From Actinophytocola gossypii (GTDB taxonomy: Bacteria > Actinomycetota > Actinomycetes > Mycobacteriales > Pseudonocardiaceae), in NCBI RefSeq assembly GCF_025165815.1, contig NZ_JAFFZE010000025.1:94189-158188 (forward strand): a stretch of 64,000 bases of DNA. The letters run 5' to 3'. Positions 1 through 8,352 of this stretch are shown piece after piece. Under the pieces are notes generated by a model. It was not told the origin of the DNA and did not search any database. It worked only from the letters and a program-made list of their open reading frames with translations. Position 1 is the stretch's first letter; every line of letters starts with the position of its first letter. Both the position numbers and the translations under genes were made by a program.

Positions 1-923
1 CCGACGGTGAGGTGCTGGCGCTGCTGGGGCCGTCCGGGTGCGGGAAGTCGACGCTGCTGCGGGCGGTGGCGGGGCTGGAACCGGCGTCCGGTCGGGTGTG
101 CTGGGACGACGTGGATCTGGCCGGTGTTCCGGTGCACCGGCGCGGGTTCGGGTTGGTGTTCCAGGACGGGCAGCTGTTTCCGCACCGGGACGTGGTCGGC
201 AACGTGGAGTTCGGACTCCGGATGCGGGGCGAGCCTCGGACGGACCGGGTGGCGGAGCTGCTGGAGCTGGTCGGGCTCACCGGGTACGAGCGGCGGCGGG
301 TGCACGAGCTGTCCGGCGGCGAGCAGCAACGGGTCGCACTGGCGAGGGCGCTGGCTCCCCGGCCGCGGCTGTTGTTGTTGGACGAGCCGCTGTCGGCGCT
401 GGACCGGGCGCTGCGCGAACAGCTGGCGATGGACCTGGCGCGGGTGCTGGAGACGACCGGCAGCACCGCGCTGGTGGTCACCCACGACCACGACGAGGCG
501 TTCACCCTGGCCGACCGGGTGGCGGTGATGCGGGCGGGGCGGATCATCCAGGTCGGCGAGCCGGCGGAGGTGTGGCGCCGGCCGGTGGACGAGGACACCG
601 CGCGGTTCCTGGGCTGCGGCGAGGTGCTGTCGGCGACCGTGGCGGGTGGGGTGGCTCGGTGCGCGCTGGGCGAGGTGCGCCTGCCGTGGGCGGCCGACGG
701 GCGGGCGCGGCTGGGCCTGCGTCCGACGGCGTTGCGGCCCGCCGACGAGGGGGTGCCCGGCGAGGTGGTGCACCGGGTGCACCGTCGGGACCACGTGCGG
801 CTTCGGGTGCGGGTGGACGGGCGCCTGGTGGACGCGGTGGCCGGGATGGGGGACGCGCCGCCGGTGGGCGCCGAGGTGCGCCTGGCGATGGACGAGGACG
901 GGGTCGCCCTGCTGCCGGCGTGA
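1..923 (+). CDS. ABC transporter ATP-binding protein (5' partial)
   Basis: This is the 3' part of an importer-type ABC ATPase; the frame is open from base 3 and the true start lies before the window. Walker A (GPSGCGKST), Q-loop (VFQDGQLF), signature (LSGGEQQRVALARAL), Walker B (LLLLDEPLSALD) and H-loop (VVTHDHDEA) appear in the normal order. About 90 further residues at the C-terminus look like a TOBE-type regulatory barrel. That architecture is typical of thiamine, iron, sulfate or polyamine importers, where it powers uptake from the cytoplasmic face. Permease and binding-protein partners would lie to the left, so the substrate cannot be set here. Confidence 0.9.
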   Translation, partial: DGEVLALLGPSGCGKSTLLRAVAGLEPASGRVCWDDVDLAGVPVHRRGFGLVFQDGQLFPHRDVVGNVEFGLRMRGEPRTDRVAELLELVGLTGYERRRVHELSGGEQQRVALARALAPRPRLLLLDEPLSALDRALREQLAMDLARVLETTGSTALVVTHDHDEAFTLADRVAVMRAGRIIQVGEPAEVWRRPVDEDTARFLGCGEVLSATVAGGVARCALGEVRLPWAADGRARLGLRPTALRPADEGVPGEVVHRVHRRDHVRLRVRVDGRLVDAVAGMGDAPPVGAEVRLAMDEDGVALLPA

Positions 924-937
924 GGTCCCGACCCGCT

Positions 938-982
938 CCACGGGCCGGTATGCCGATCGTCGCCGGAACGCGGTGCCCGTGG
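938..982. terminator. weak inverted repeat between convergent genes
   Basis: An 8-bp inverted repeat (CCACGGGC at 938-945, GCCCGTGG at 975-982) with a 29-nt loop sits between two convergent stop codons. It could act as a bidirectional terminator, but the loop is long and there is no T-tract. Confidence 0.25.
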
Positions 983-1861
983 TCAGCCGTCGCGGGTGGT
1001 GAGGCGGGCCAGGGCCAGGGAGTAGCCGATCAGGATGTAGCAGGTGGCGCGGAAGGCGTTCTCGACGAGGCCGTCGGCCGGGAGGGGGTCGCGGACGACA
1101 TCGGCCATGTCGAGCCAGCCGTCGGTGAGCAGGACGGGGTGCAGCCAGGAGAGGGTGTCGATCCCGCCGAGGACGGTGAACAGGACGATGCCGCCGGTGG
1201 TCGCCGCCAGGACGATCAGCGGGTGGTCGGTGGTCGACGAGATCGCCAGGGCGATCGCGGCCACCGCCCACACCTGGATGGTGACCAGCAGCGTCAGCAG
1301 TGCGATCCGGCCGAGCGAGGCCGGGACCGACATGGTGGAGCCGGACAGCGTGAGCATGCCCTCGCCGCCGAGCAGCACGATGCCGGCGAGGATCGCGGTG
1401 ACCGCCATGATCGTCACGGCGAGCAGGGACACCGCGGCGACGCCGAACGCCTTGACGGCCAGCAGGCGGGGTCGGCTCACCGGGGCCAGCAGCAGGTTGC
1501 GCAGGCCGCCGGTCGATGCCTCGCCGGCGAGGGCGTCGGCCGACCACATGGCACCGCACAGCGGCAGCATCATCGGCATCGCCAGCAGCAGGACGAAGAT
1601 CGGCAGGATCAGCCCGTTGTCGGCCACCAGCATGGCGATGCCGGCGATGTCGTCCCGGCGGCCGCCGCTCATCGACCCGGCGGCGATGGCGACGCTGATG
1701 CCGGCGATCACCGGAGTGAACGCGAGCGCGGCCAGCGCCACGAGGGTGCGGGGGCGGCGCAGGATGAACCGGAGCTCGGAGCGGAGCACCCGGCCCAGCG
1801 GGGCGGTGGCGCGGGTGGTGGTCCGCACGTCGGACATCGCGGCCGTGGGCACCGTGGTCAT
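983..1861 (-). CDS. ABC-2 type transporter permease
   Basis: A 292-residue integral membrane protein with about six hydrophobic segments spread over its length, the layout of ABC-2 exporter permeases. It follows its ATPase on the same strand with a gap of about 10 bp, so the two almost certainly form one exporter. The N-terminus carries a short hydrophilic arm before the first membrane segment, around residues 37-62. Exporters of this class move antibiotics, lipids or bacteriocins, and nothing here shows the substrate. The ATG at 1861 is the only start that keeps the whole N-terminal arm. Confidence 0.85.
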   Translation of the reverse strand: MTTVPTAAMSDVRTTTRATAPLGRVLRSELRFILRRPRTLVALAALAFTPVIAGISVAIAAGSMSGGRRDDIAGIAMLVADNGLILPIFVLLLAMPMMLPLCGAMWSADALAGEASTGGLRNLLLAPVSRPRLLAVKAFGVAAVSLLAVTIMAVTAILAGIVLLGGEGMLTLSGSTMSVPASLGRIALLTLLVTIQVWAVAAIALAISSTTDHPLIVLAATTGGIVLFTVLGGIDTLSWLHPVLLTDGWLDMADVVRDPLPADGLVENAFRATCYILIGYSLALARLTTRDG

Positions 1862-1871
1862 CGTGTCGGGG

Positions 1872-2918
1872 TCATGTCGGGTCCTCGGTCGAGGGCTGGG
1901 GTTCGGCGACGTCGGACAGCCGGGCGGTGGTGTTCTCCGCCTCGGTGAGCCGGGCGAAGAGGTCCTCCAGGCCGGTGCGCTGCCGGCGGACCTCGTGCAC
2001 GGCGACGCCCGACCGGACCAGGGTCGCGACGACCTCGGGGGCGGTGGTGGTGGTCAGGTCGACGTGCACGCCGTCCGGCGTGGCGCGGGCCGGCATCCGG
2101 TTGTCGCGCAGGGCGTCGACGGCGACCGGGACGTCCGGGGTGGACACCAGGAGGCCGGCGTTGCCCGCTTCCAGCAGTTCGCGGAGCTCGCCCTGGGCCA
2201 CCAGCGACCCGCGATGCATGACGGCGACGTGCGTGCAGGTGGCCTCGACCTCGGCGAGCAGGTGGGAGGACACCAGGACGGTGGTGCCGGCGGCGTGCAG
2301 GTCGGCGATCACCGCACGGACCTCGCGGGTACCGGCCGGGTCGAGGCCGTTGGTCGGCTCGTCGAGGACCACCAGGCGGCGGGGCAGCAGCAGCGCGGCG
2401 GCCAGGCCGAGGCGCTGCTTCATGCCCAGCGAGTAGCCCCGGTACCGGCGGCCGGCCGCCGAGGCGAGGCCGACGCGTTCCAGGGCGTCGTTGACGGCGC
2501 GGGGGATGTCGGAGGTGACCATCCTCGGCTCGGCGGCGGCGCAGCGGAACAGGTTCTCCCGGCCGGAGAGGAACGGGTGGAAGCCAGGGCCCTCGACGAG
2601 TGCGCCCACCTCCGGCAGGGCCCAGTTCGCGCCGCCCGGCATGAGGTGGCCGAGCAGTTCGACCGAGCCCGCGGTCGGGGTCACCAGGCCGAGGAGCATC
2701 CGGATCGTGGTCGTCTTGCCGGAGCCGTTGGGCCCCAGCATGCCCAGCACCGCGCCGACCGGCACGTCCAGATCGACGTGATCCACGGCGACGGTCTTGC
2801 CGTAGACCTTGCGCAGACCACGGGTGCGGGCGGCCACGGGGTCGGCGCTGGTGTCGGTCCTCGGGGGGAAGTCGTCGAGCATCGTGGAGCTGTCGGGCTG
2901 GGCGATGTCCTTGCTCAT
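1872..2918 (-). CDS. ABC transporter ATP-binding protein (exporter, ABC-2 partner)
   Basis: A 348-residue ATPase with Walker A GPNGSGKTT, signature YSLGMKQRLGLA, Walker B LVVLDEPTNGLDP and an H-loop around SSHLLAEVE. The C-terminal 100 residues are an accessory domain like those of drug or bacteriocin exporters. It lies immediately upstream of the ABC-2 permease and should supply the energy for it. Its ATG overlaps the TGA of a 36-residue upstream ORF (ATGA), so translation is probably coupled. Family assignment is firm; the substrate is unknown. Confidence 0.9.
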   Translation of the reverse strand: MSKDIAQPDSSTMLDDFPPRTDTSADPVAARTRGLRKVYGKTVAVDHVDLDVPVGAVLGMLGPNGSGKTTTIRMLLGLVTPTAGSVELLGHLMPGGANWALPEVGALVEGPGFHPFLSGRENLFRCAAAEPRMVTSDIPRAVNDALERVGLASAAGRRYRGYSLGMKQRLGLAAALLLPRRLVVLDEPTNGLDPAGTREVRAVIADLHAAGTTVLVSSHLLAEVEATCTHVAVMHRGSLVAQGELRELLEAGNAGLLVSTPDVPVAVDALRDNRMPARATPDGVHVDLTTTTAPEVVATLVRSGVAVHEVRRQRTGLEDLFARLTEAENTTARLSDVAEPQPSTEDPT

Positions 2919-3025
2919 CGGGCGCCTGCCGGGTGGTCGGCGGCCGTCCTACCGGGGTTCGTGCGGGTGCCGGCCAGGTCGGGAGTACCGGCGCCGTGCC
3001 GAGACGGCGCGGTTCGCTGGTTCAT
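2915..3025 (-). CDS. small ORF translationally coupled to the exporter ATPase
   Basis: A 36-residue frame begins at ATG 3025, five bases after a near-perfect ribosome site (AGGAGGT on the minus strand, 3031-3037). It ends in a TGA that overlaps the ATPase ATG by 4 bp. The product starts MNQRTAPSRHGAGTPD and is basic, with no membrane segment and no family I recognise. The strong ribosome site and the 4-bp overlap argue that it is translated, either as a small protein or as a leader peptide that controls the exporter. The length and start are inferred only from these signals. Confidence 0.5.
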   Translation of the reverse strand: MNQRTAPSRHGAGTPDLAGTRTNPGRTAADHPAGAR

Positions 3026-3552
3026 GCCGCACCTCCTGGTCTCGTGGTCCGCTCGCACCCGGCGAGCGCTCGGCGTCTGACGGTACGTCCTGCGCGGCGG
3101 CCGTCCGGAGGTGGATCGGGCGTGGGTCGGCAGGGCTCTTGCTGGTCGACCGGCGGCTCCGCCATCGGGGATCGTCTCACCCGTACGCCGCCGGTGCACA
3201 GGCGCTGGGTGGGTGGGGCCGGAGCATCGGCGACGGGCCGAGCTCGCTGTTGTGGCGGGGCTGGGGTGCTTTCTTTGTTCATCGATCGTGGCTGCGCGGG
3301 GTTGGTGCTCTTGGACGTGCGCGCTGTGGGTGGTTGGCCGGCAGGTCGGGGTGGCGGAGAGACGTCTGGCGCGTTGGGCTTGCTCGGACCTGCCTGTGGC
3401 TCGTAGGTCCGCGGAGGGCAGGTGGGCTGCTCGCTGCGGGCATGGGTTGAGCGCCAGGTTGAGCGCTGGCTCGGTGGGCCGAGCGCTGCGCGGTGGGCAG
3501 AGCACTGGGTCGGTGAGCTGAGCGCTGTCGATGAGCAGAGCACTGTCGATGA

Positions 3553-3655
3553 GCAGAGCACTGAGTCGGTGAACTGGCCGCTGCGCGGTAGGCAGAGCAC
3601 TGAGTCGGTGAACTGGCCGCTGCGCGGTAGGCAGAGCACTGAGTCGGTGAACTGA
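3553..3655. repeat. 39-bp tandem repeat (about 2.6 copies)
   Basis: The unit beginning GCAGAGCACTGAGTCGGTGA recurs at 3553, 3592 and 3631 with an exact 39-bp period and essentially no divergence. Each unit contains one copy of the 20-bp motif found in the neighbouring array plus a 19-bp diverged partner, so this is a higher-order form of the same minisatellite. Related single motifs extend left to about 3430. Confidence 0.85.
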
Positions 3656-3740
3656 GCACTGCGCGCCGAGCCGAGACTGGGCCGGTGAACTTGAGCACTG
3701 CGTCGTCGATAGAGCGCTGCACGCCGGGCTGAGCGCTGAG

Positions 3741-3860
3741 TCGGTGGGTAGGGCACTGAGTCGGTGGGCATAGCACCAGGTCGGTGGACATAGCACCAGG
3801 TCGGTCGGCAGAGCACTGGGTCGGTGGGCAGAGCACTGGGTCGGTGAACTGAGTGCTGCG
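3741..3860. repeat. 20-bp tandem minisatellite (six units)
   Basis: Six consecutive 20-bp units start at 3741, 3761, 3781, 3801, 3821 and 3841. The consensus is TCGGTGGGCAGAGCACTGGG with one to a few substitutions per unit. The inner AGAGCACT is close to an AGCGCT palindrome that recurs in surrounding DNA. There are no unique spacers, so this is not a CRISPR array. Confidence 0.85.
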
Positions 3861-4168
3861 CGGTGGCCAGAGCGCCGAGCGGTGGGCCGAGCGGTGGGCT
3901 GGGACGAGACGCCGCGGGAGCGGGTCGGGAGCTGGATGCGTGCCCGGGGCGGGCGATTCGCATCGGCGCGGGCGGGGAGTTGGTGCTGGTCGCCGACCAG
4001 CTCCCGAACTTGGACAGTTGGCTTGTCGTACCGACGGCCAGTCGCGATCGCGCGAGGTGTTGGTCGGGGCTGATGCGCATGTGCGTCTCCCCCTGCTCCC
4101 CTGCGTTTTCGCTCCCCCGCGTTCTCCCCGTGCTCGCTCGCGGTGGAGGACGCCTTTGCTTGGGCGGT

Positions 4169-4200
4169 GGCTGTCCCCGCCCGACCGGGCGGGGACAGCC
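4169..4200 (-). terminator. strong hairpin downstream of the LolA-like gene
   Basis: A 14-bp GC-rich stem (GGCTGTCCCCGCCC with its complement) and a 4-nt loop lie 12 bp past the stop of the minus-strand gene. There is no T-tract, which is common for actinobacterial terminators. Confidence 0.7.
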
Positions 4201-4211
4201 GACCTGGGTGA

Positions 4212-5345
4212 CTACTTCATCTGCTCGGCGGCTTCGATGACGACCTGCTCGGGGACGGCGCCGATGGCGACCTTGCCGTCCTCGGTGATGAGGGCGGTGC
4301 CGACGTTGGCGCTGATCACGTAGCCGGTGCCGAAGTCGCCGCTGACCTGCTTGCCGAGGGTGCCGAGGAGCTCGAGCGGGTTGTCCGAGCCGTTGGCGAA
4401 GCCGCCGCGCTCGCCACGGTCACCGCGGTCGCCTCGGTCACCGCCGGGGCGGGCCTCGTCGAAGGGCATGGTCAGCATGTCGTTCGGGATGGTGGCGGTG
4501 AGTACCGTGTCCCAGCCCTCGCCGTAGGTGTTCAGGTCGAGGTCGCCGAACAGGTCCTTCGGGGCCTGGCCGCGGAACTCCTCGTTCGGGTCCTGCTCGG
4601 TGACCGTCGCGCCCTCGGGCGGGGTGAACTGGAACAGGCTCGCGTCCTGCGGGCCGTCGGCGAACTCGGTGAAGCCGGCCTTGACGGCGGGCTCGGCCTG
4701 GCCGTTGGCCAGGACCTCGACCTGCAGCGGGACCCTGGTCTCGGAGTCGACCGACACCCGCACCTCGCGCAGCAAGGTGCGCTCGGTGGGCTTCGGGGTC
4801 AGGACCAGCTGGTACACCGGGCGGTCGGCAACCCTGGCGGTGCCGTCGACGTCGACCTCGCTGTCCTTCTGCATGGCGTCGACCAGCTCGCGGGCGGCGG
4901 TGGCCGGGTCGGCGAAGCGGCTCTCGAGCGGCTTCTCGTGCGCCTTGCCGTCGGCCCCGTGCGGAACCTTGGTGACGCTGCGCTCGGAGGAGTTCCACAC
5001 CCAGACGGTCTTGCCGTCGTCGATCACCGTGGTCTCGGTGCCGCTGTCCGGCAGCTGGACGCGGTGCTTGCCCTCGCCGTCGGTGAAGACGCGGATCTCG
5101 GCACCGTCGGTGGAGCCCGGCATACCGGGGAGCGGCAGGCCGAGGTTGTTCTCGAGCGCGACCGACCCGGACAGCGCGGGGATCTCGGTGTTCAGCACGG
5201 ACTCGACCAGGTCGTCGGGGCTGATCGCCGGCAGTTCGGGCGGCGCCTCCCCGGCGCCGGCCGGCGAGGCCAGCAGCACCAGCCCGGCCACGCCCGCGAC
5301 GGTCCCGGCCGCCGCGAACGACAGCACGGTCTTCTTGGTCTCCAT
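4212..5345 (-). CDS. secreted LolA-like (outer-membrane lipoprotein carrier fold) protein
   Basis: A 377-residue protein with an N-terminal signal segment (a charged start, then a hydrophobic stretch ending ASPAGAG near residue 32). The following beta-rich body resembles the LolA/DUF2092 family of actinobacterial cell-surface proteins. There is no lipobox Cys, so it is probably secreted or held by its signal anchor. A Gly-Asp-Arg repeat (GDRGDRGDRGERGG) interrupts the C-terminal third around residue 310. It is divergent from a two-component system and shares an intergenic region holding four direct CTGAGA boxes, so it is a likely target of that regulator. Its role may be lipid or envelope-stress sensing, which is inference. 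Confidence 0.75.
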   Translation of the reverse strand: METKKTVLSFAAAGTVAGVAGLVLLASPAGAGEAPPELPAISPDDLVESVLNTEIPALSGSVALENNLGLPLPGMPGSTDGAEIRVFTDGEGKHRVQLPDSGTETTVIDDGKTVWVWNSSERSVTKVPHGADGKAHEKPLESRFADPATAARELVDAMQKDSEVDVDGTARVADRPVYQLVLTPKPTERTLLREVRVSVDSETRVPLQVEVLANGQAEPAVKAGFTEFADGPQDASLFQFTPPEGATVTEQDPNEEFRGQAPKDLFGDLDLNTYGEGWDTVLTATIPNDMLTMPFDEARPGGDRGDRGDRGERGGFANGSDNPLELLGTLGKQVSGDFGTGYVISANVGTALITEDGKVAIGAVPEQVVIEAAEQMK

Positions 5346-5407
5346 GTGGTACCCCTCGTTTCAGCTCCGTGTTTCTTCCCGGTGATGTCGAGGTTGCCGG
5401 ATGGCAG

Positions 5408-5464
5408 CTGAGATGACGCTGAGAGTGACGGGTTGGTGGGGCGGTGGCTGAGAATGTACTGAGA
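5408..5464. promoter_or_regulatory. four CTGAGA boxes in two 11-bp-spaced direct-repeat pairs
   Basis: CTGAGA occurs at 5408, 5419, 5448 and 5459. Within each pair the spacing is exactly 11 bp, and the pairs are 40 bp apart. Direct hexamers one helical turn apart are the usual binding pattern of OmpR-family response regulators. The boxes lie between the LolA-like gene and the response regulator gene, so they probably bind that regulator and control both sides. Confidence 0.6.
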
Positions 5465-5504
5465 GTGGGCTGCCGCTTTCGGTGCGAGCGGGCATGCTTG
5501 CCGC

Positions 5505-6221
5505 ATGAAACCGCGTGTGCTGGTGGTGGACGACGAGCTCGGAGTGCGCAGGGCGCTCCAGCGTGGGCTCGGCGCCGAGGGCATGGAGGTCGTCGTGGCC
5601 GCCGACGGCCCGAGCGCGCTCGACCTCGCGCGCACCGGCGCGTTCGACGTGATCCTGCTCGACATCATGCTGCCCGGTCTGTCCGGCTACCGGGTGCTGC
5701 AGCGGTTACGCGCGGAAGGGGTCGGCACGCCGGTGCTGCTCGTGTCGGCCAAGGACGGCGAGATCGACCAGGCCGACGGGCTCGACCTCGGCGCCGACGG
5801 GTACTTAGTCAAGCCGTTCTCCTTCGTCGTGCTGGTAGCGCAGGTGCGGGCGGTGCTGCGGCGCGGTGCCGGCGACGGGGCTGAACGGCGGCTGAGAGTC
5901 GGCGACCTGGTGGTCGACCGGGCGACACGCGAGGTGCGGCACGCGGGCGAGGTCGTCCCGCTCTCCCCGCGCGAGTTCGCGGTCCTGGAGGTGCTCGCCG
6001 GCCGGGCCGGTGCGGTGGTCACCAAGGACGAGCTGCTGCGCACCGTGTGGGGTGACGAGCTGGCGGCGACCCGCAACGCGGTCGAGGTTTACGTGGGGTA
6101 CCTGCGGCGCAAGTTGGACGCGGCGGGCGCGGGTGGGATCGTGCGTACCGTGCGTGGACACGGATACGTCGCCTCCAGCAGCGAGCTGGACGCGGTGCTC
6201 GAACCCGGTCCCGGGCGTTGA
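5505..6221 (+). CDS. OmpR-family response regulator
   Basis: A 238-residue two-domain transcription factor. The receiver domain (1-120) has the acidic pocket VVDDE, the phospho-acceptor Asp53 in LLDIMLPG, and the conserved Lys in YLVKPFS. The C-terminal winged helix (about 130-228) ends with the typical RTVRGHGYV motif. It is the first gene of an operon with its cognate kinase, whose TTG start overlaps the TGA here by 4 bp. Divergent direct repeats upstream are probable autoregulatory sites. The signal it responds to is unknown. Confidence 0.93.
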   Translation: MKPRVLVVDDELGVRRALQRGLGAEGMEVVVAADGPSALDLARTGAFDVILLDIMLPGLSGYRVLQRLRAEGVGTPVLLVSAKDGEIDQADGLDLGADGYLVKPFSFVVLVAQVRAVLRRGAGDGAERRLRVGDLVVDRATREVRHAGEVVPLSPREFAVLEVLAGRAGAVVTKDELLRTVWGDELAATRNAVEVYVGYLRRKLDAAGAGGIVRTVRGHGYVASSSELDAVLEPGPGR

Positions 6222-7567
6222 GAGGTGCGCTCGGGCGGCTCGTCGGGCTGCTGTGGCTGCGGCGGACGCTGCGGTTCCGGATCACCATGGTGGCGACGGC
6301 GGCCACCCTGGCGGTACTGCTCCTGCTGGCCGTGCAGACCAGCCGGCTGATCGGTCCGCTGCTGGTCAGCTCGGCCGACGAGCAGCTGCAGGAGATCCTC
6401 GACGCGGCCGTCACCGAGGTGCGGGCCGGGAGTGCCCCGGCGGACGATCCGGTCGGCGTGCGCGCGCGGGTGCTCGACACGGCCGGCGCGCCGGTCGACG
6501 GGCTGCCGGTGCCACCGCTCGACGCGGCGGACGTCCGCACGCTCAAGGCGGGCACGCCGGTACTGCGGAAGTCGGAGGAGCCGCCGCAACGGTGGGTGGG
6601 CACGGTGGCGACGGCGCCGGACGGCTCGCAGCGGCTCGTGGTCGTCGGCACCACGCTGACCGGGTACTTCGTCGCGCAGGAGCGGGCGCTGAACTGGCTG
6701 CTGGTGGCGGCCCTGATCGCCACGGCGGCCACCGGGACGGCGACGTGGTTCGCGGTGCTGTCGTCGCTGCGGCCGGTGGAGCGCATGCGCAGCGCGGCGA
6801 CGCGCCTGCCCGCCGGGCACCGGTTGCCGCTGCCGACCGCGCACGACGAGCTGCGTTCGCTGGCGGCCGCGCTGAACGGCCTGCTCGCCCGGCGCGACGA
6901 GGCGACCGACCGGCTGCGCCGCTTCACCGGGGACGCCGCGCACGAGTTGCGTTCGCCGGTGGCGTCGATCCGGGTGCAGGCCGAGGTGGCGGTGGCCAAC
7001 CCGGACGCGGACTTCGCGCACGAGGTCCTCGCCGACGTGGTGCACGAGTCCGAGCGGCTGTCGACGCTGGTCGAGGGCCTGCTGACGCTCGCGCGCTCGG
7101 ACGCGGGCGAACTGCCGGCCGCGCAGCCGGTGGACGTGTGCACGGCGGCGCGGGACGCGGTGGGCCGGGTCGACCGGCGGGGTCTGGTCGTCGGCGTGAA
7201 CACGCCCTCGACGGCGTGCTGGGTGCTGGCCGCGCCGGCCGAGGTGGACCTGGTGCTGGACAACCTGCTGCGCAACGCCGTGCGGCACGGCCGGGCGATG
7301 GTGACGGTGACGGTGCTGCGGCGGGCGGACACGGTGTGGCTGATGGTGGACGACGACGGTCACGGGGTGGCGGAGGAGCACCGGGAGAAGGTGTTCGACC
7401 GCTTCTACCGGGTGCAGGACGACCGCTCGCGCGACTCGGGTGGTGCGGGGCTCGGCCTCGCGCTGGTCGAGGAGGTGGTGCGCAGGCGGGGCGGCTCGGT
7501 GCGGGTCGGCGAGGCGCCGGAGGGAGGTGCCCGGTTCCAGGTGCGGTGGCGGGCGTTGCGGACGTGA
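6218..7567 (+). CDS. HAMP-type sensor histidine kinase
   Basis: A 449-residue membrane kinase, partner of the preceding regulator. Two transmembrane segments (about 22-41 and 158-180) enclose an extracytoplasmic sensor of roughly 115 residues. A HAMP-like linker and the dimerisation/phosphoacceptor helix with His242 (AHELRSPVASI) follow. The ATPase domain has N box DNLLRNAVRHG, G1 DDDGHGV and G2 GGAGLGLALVEE. Translation starts at TTG 6218, overlapping the regulator stop (TTGA), so the two are coupled. The 3' end overlaps the next gene by GTGA. Confidence 0.93.
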   Translation: MRGALGRLVGLLWLRRTLRFRITMVATAATLAVLLLLAVQTSRLIGPLLVSSADEQLQEILDAAVTEVRAGSAPADDPVGVRARVLDTAGAPVDGLPVPPLDAADVRTLKAGTPVLRKSEEPPQRWVGTVATAPDGSQRLVVVGTTLTGYFVAQERALNWLLVAALIATAATGTATWFAVLSSLRPVERMRSAATRLPAGHRLPLPTAHDELRSLAAALNGLLARRDEATDRLRRFTGDAAHELRSPVASIRVQAEVAVANPDADFAHEVLADVVHESERLSTLVEGLLTLARSDAGELPAAQPVDVCTAARDAVGRVDRRGLVVGVNTPSTACWVLAAPAEVDLVLDNLLRNAVRHGRAMVTVTVLRRADTVWLMVDDDGHGVAEEHREKVFDRFYRVQDDRSRDSGGAGLGLALVEEVVRRRGGSVRVGEAPEGGARFQVRWRALRT

Positions 7568-8352
7568 CGGTGTTGCGGACGACCGCGCTGGTCGACGCGC
7601 CGCCGAGGGCGGTGTCGGCCGCGCTGACCGAGCGGTCGCTGTTCGGCGGCACGGGGGTGCTGGCGCCCGGGGCGGAGGTGCGGGTGCTGGGCGCCCGGCT
7701 CCGGGTGGCGGAGACGACGGTGTCCGGCCTGCGCCTGGTGCCGGTCGGCGTGGTGCCGGTCGCGGTACCGGTCGGCGCGGTGCCGGTGCCGATCGCGCTG
7801 TCGGTGCGGCTGTCGGCGACGGCGGGCGGGGTGCTGGTGACGTGCTCGGCGACGTCGCGATGGGCGCGGCGGCGGGTGCTGGGCGTGCTGGAGACGGTGG
7901 TGGACCGGGTGCGGGCGCGGGCGGAGGCGCTGGTCGGCGGGTCGCTGGTGGTGGGGGCGGCGATCCGGCGGGGGCGGACGGTGCTGGCGCAGCAGCGGGC
8001 GTACCCGGCGACGGCGGCCGGGCGGTGGGAGCTGCCGGGTGGACGCGTGGAGCCCGGGGAGTCCGATGTGGACGCCGTGGTGCGGGAGTGCGCGGAGGAG
8101 TTGGGGGTGGGGGTACGGGTCGGCGCGGCGGTCGGCCCGGACGTGGCGCTGTCCGAGCGGAAGGTGTTGCGGATCTACCGGGCGGAGCTGGTGGACCCGC
8201 TGGCCGAGCCGCATCCGCACGACCACCAGGCGCTGCGGTGGCTCACGGCCGGCCGGCTCGGCCAGGTCGACTGGCTGCCGGCCGACCGGGTGCTGGTCCC
8301 GGCGCTGCGCCGGCTGCTTCGGGCGAACGGACAGGGGGCGGCGGACGGCTGA
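7564..8352 (+). CDS. SRPBCC-like / NUDIX hydrolase fusion protein
   Basis: A 262-residue protein starting at GTG 7564, overlapping the kinase stop by 4 bp. Residues 1-130 resemble a polyketide-cyclase/SRPBCC ligand-binding fold with an unusual Val/Pro-rich strand. Residues 135-260 form a NUDIX domain with a complete Nudix box (GGRVEPGESDVDAVVREC, then AEELGV). NUDIX enzymes of this MutT-like shape hydrolyse nucleoside diphosphate derivatives such as 8-oxo-dGTP. The fusion and its coupling to a two-component system are unusual. The NUDIX call is secure; the N-terminal domain is a moderate-confidence reading, and no substrate is evident. Confidence 0.8.
   Translation: MTVLRTTALVDAPPRAVSAALTERSLFGGTGVLAPGAEVRVLGARLRVAETTVSGLRLVPVGVVPVAVPVGAVPVPIALSVRLSATAGGVLVTCSATSRWARRRVLGVLETVVDRVRARAEALVGGSLVVGAAIRRGRTVLAQQRAYPATAAGRWELPGGRVEPGESDVDAVVRECAEELGVGVRVGAAVGPDVALSERKVLRIYRAELVDPLAEPHPHDHQALRWLTAGRLGQVDWLPADRVLVPALRRLLRANGQGAADG

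Larger units (their letters stand above)
3026..4168. other. gene-free region with repeats
   Basis: About 1.1 kb without a convincing gene. Several minus frames stay open through it, but they translate into low-complexity Ser/Ala/Gln/Cys/His repeats created by the underlying DNA repeats and they lack ribosome sites. The right half carries the minisatellite described separately. Confidence 0.6.

Noticed and set aside
3553..3860. Possible CRISPR array
   Set aside because: Units are contiguous or period-locked without unique spacers, and no cas genes are nearby.
3022..4080. Long minus-strand open frames through the minisatellite
   Set aside because: They translate into repeat-driven low-complexity sequence in several frames at once and have no ribosome sites. 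Absence of stops is expected in GC-rich repeats.
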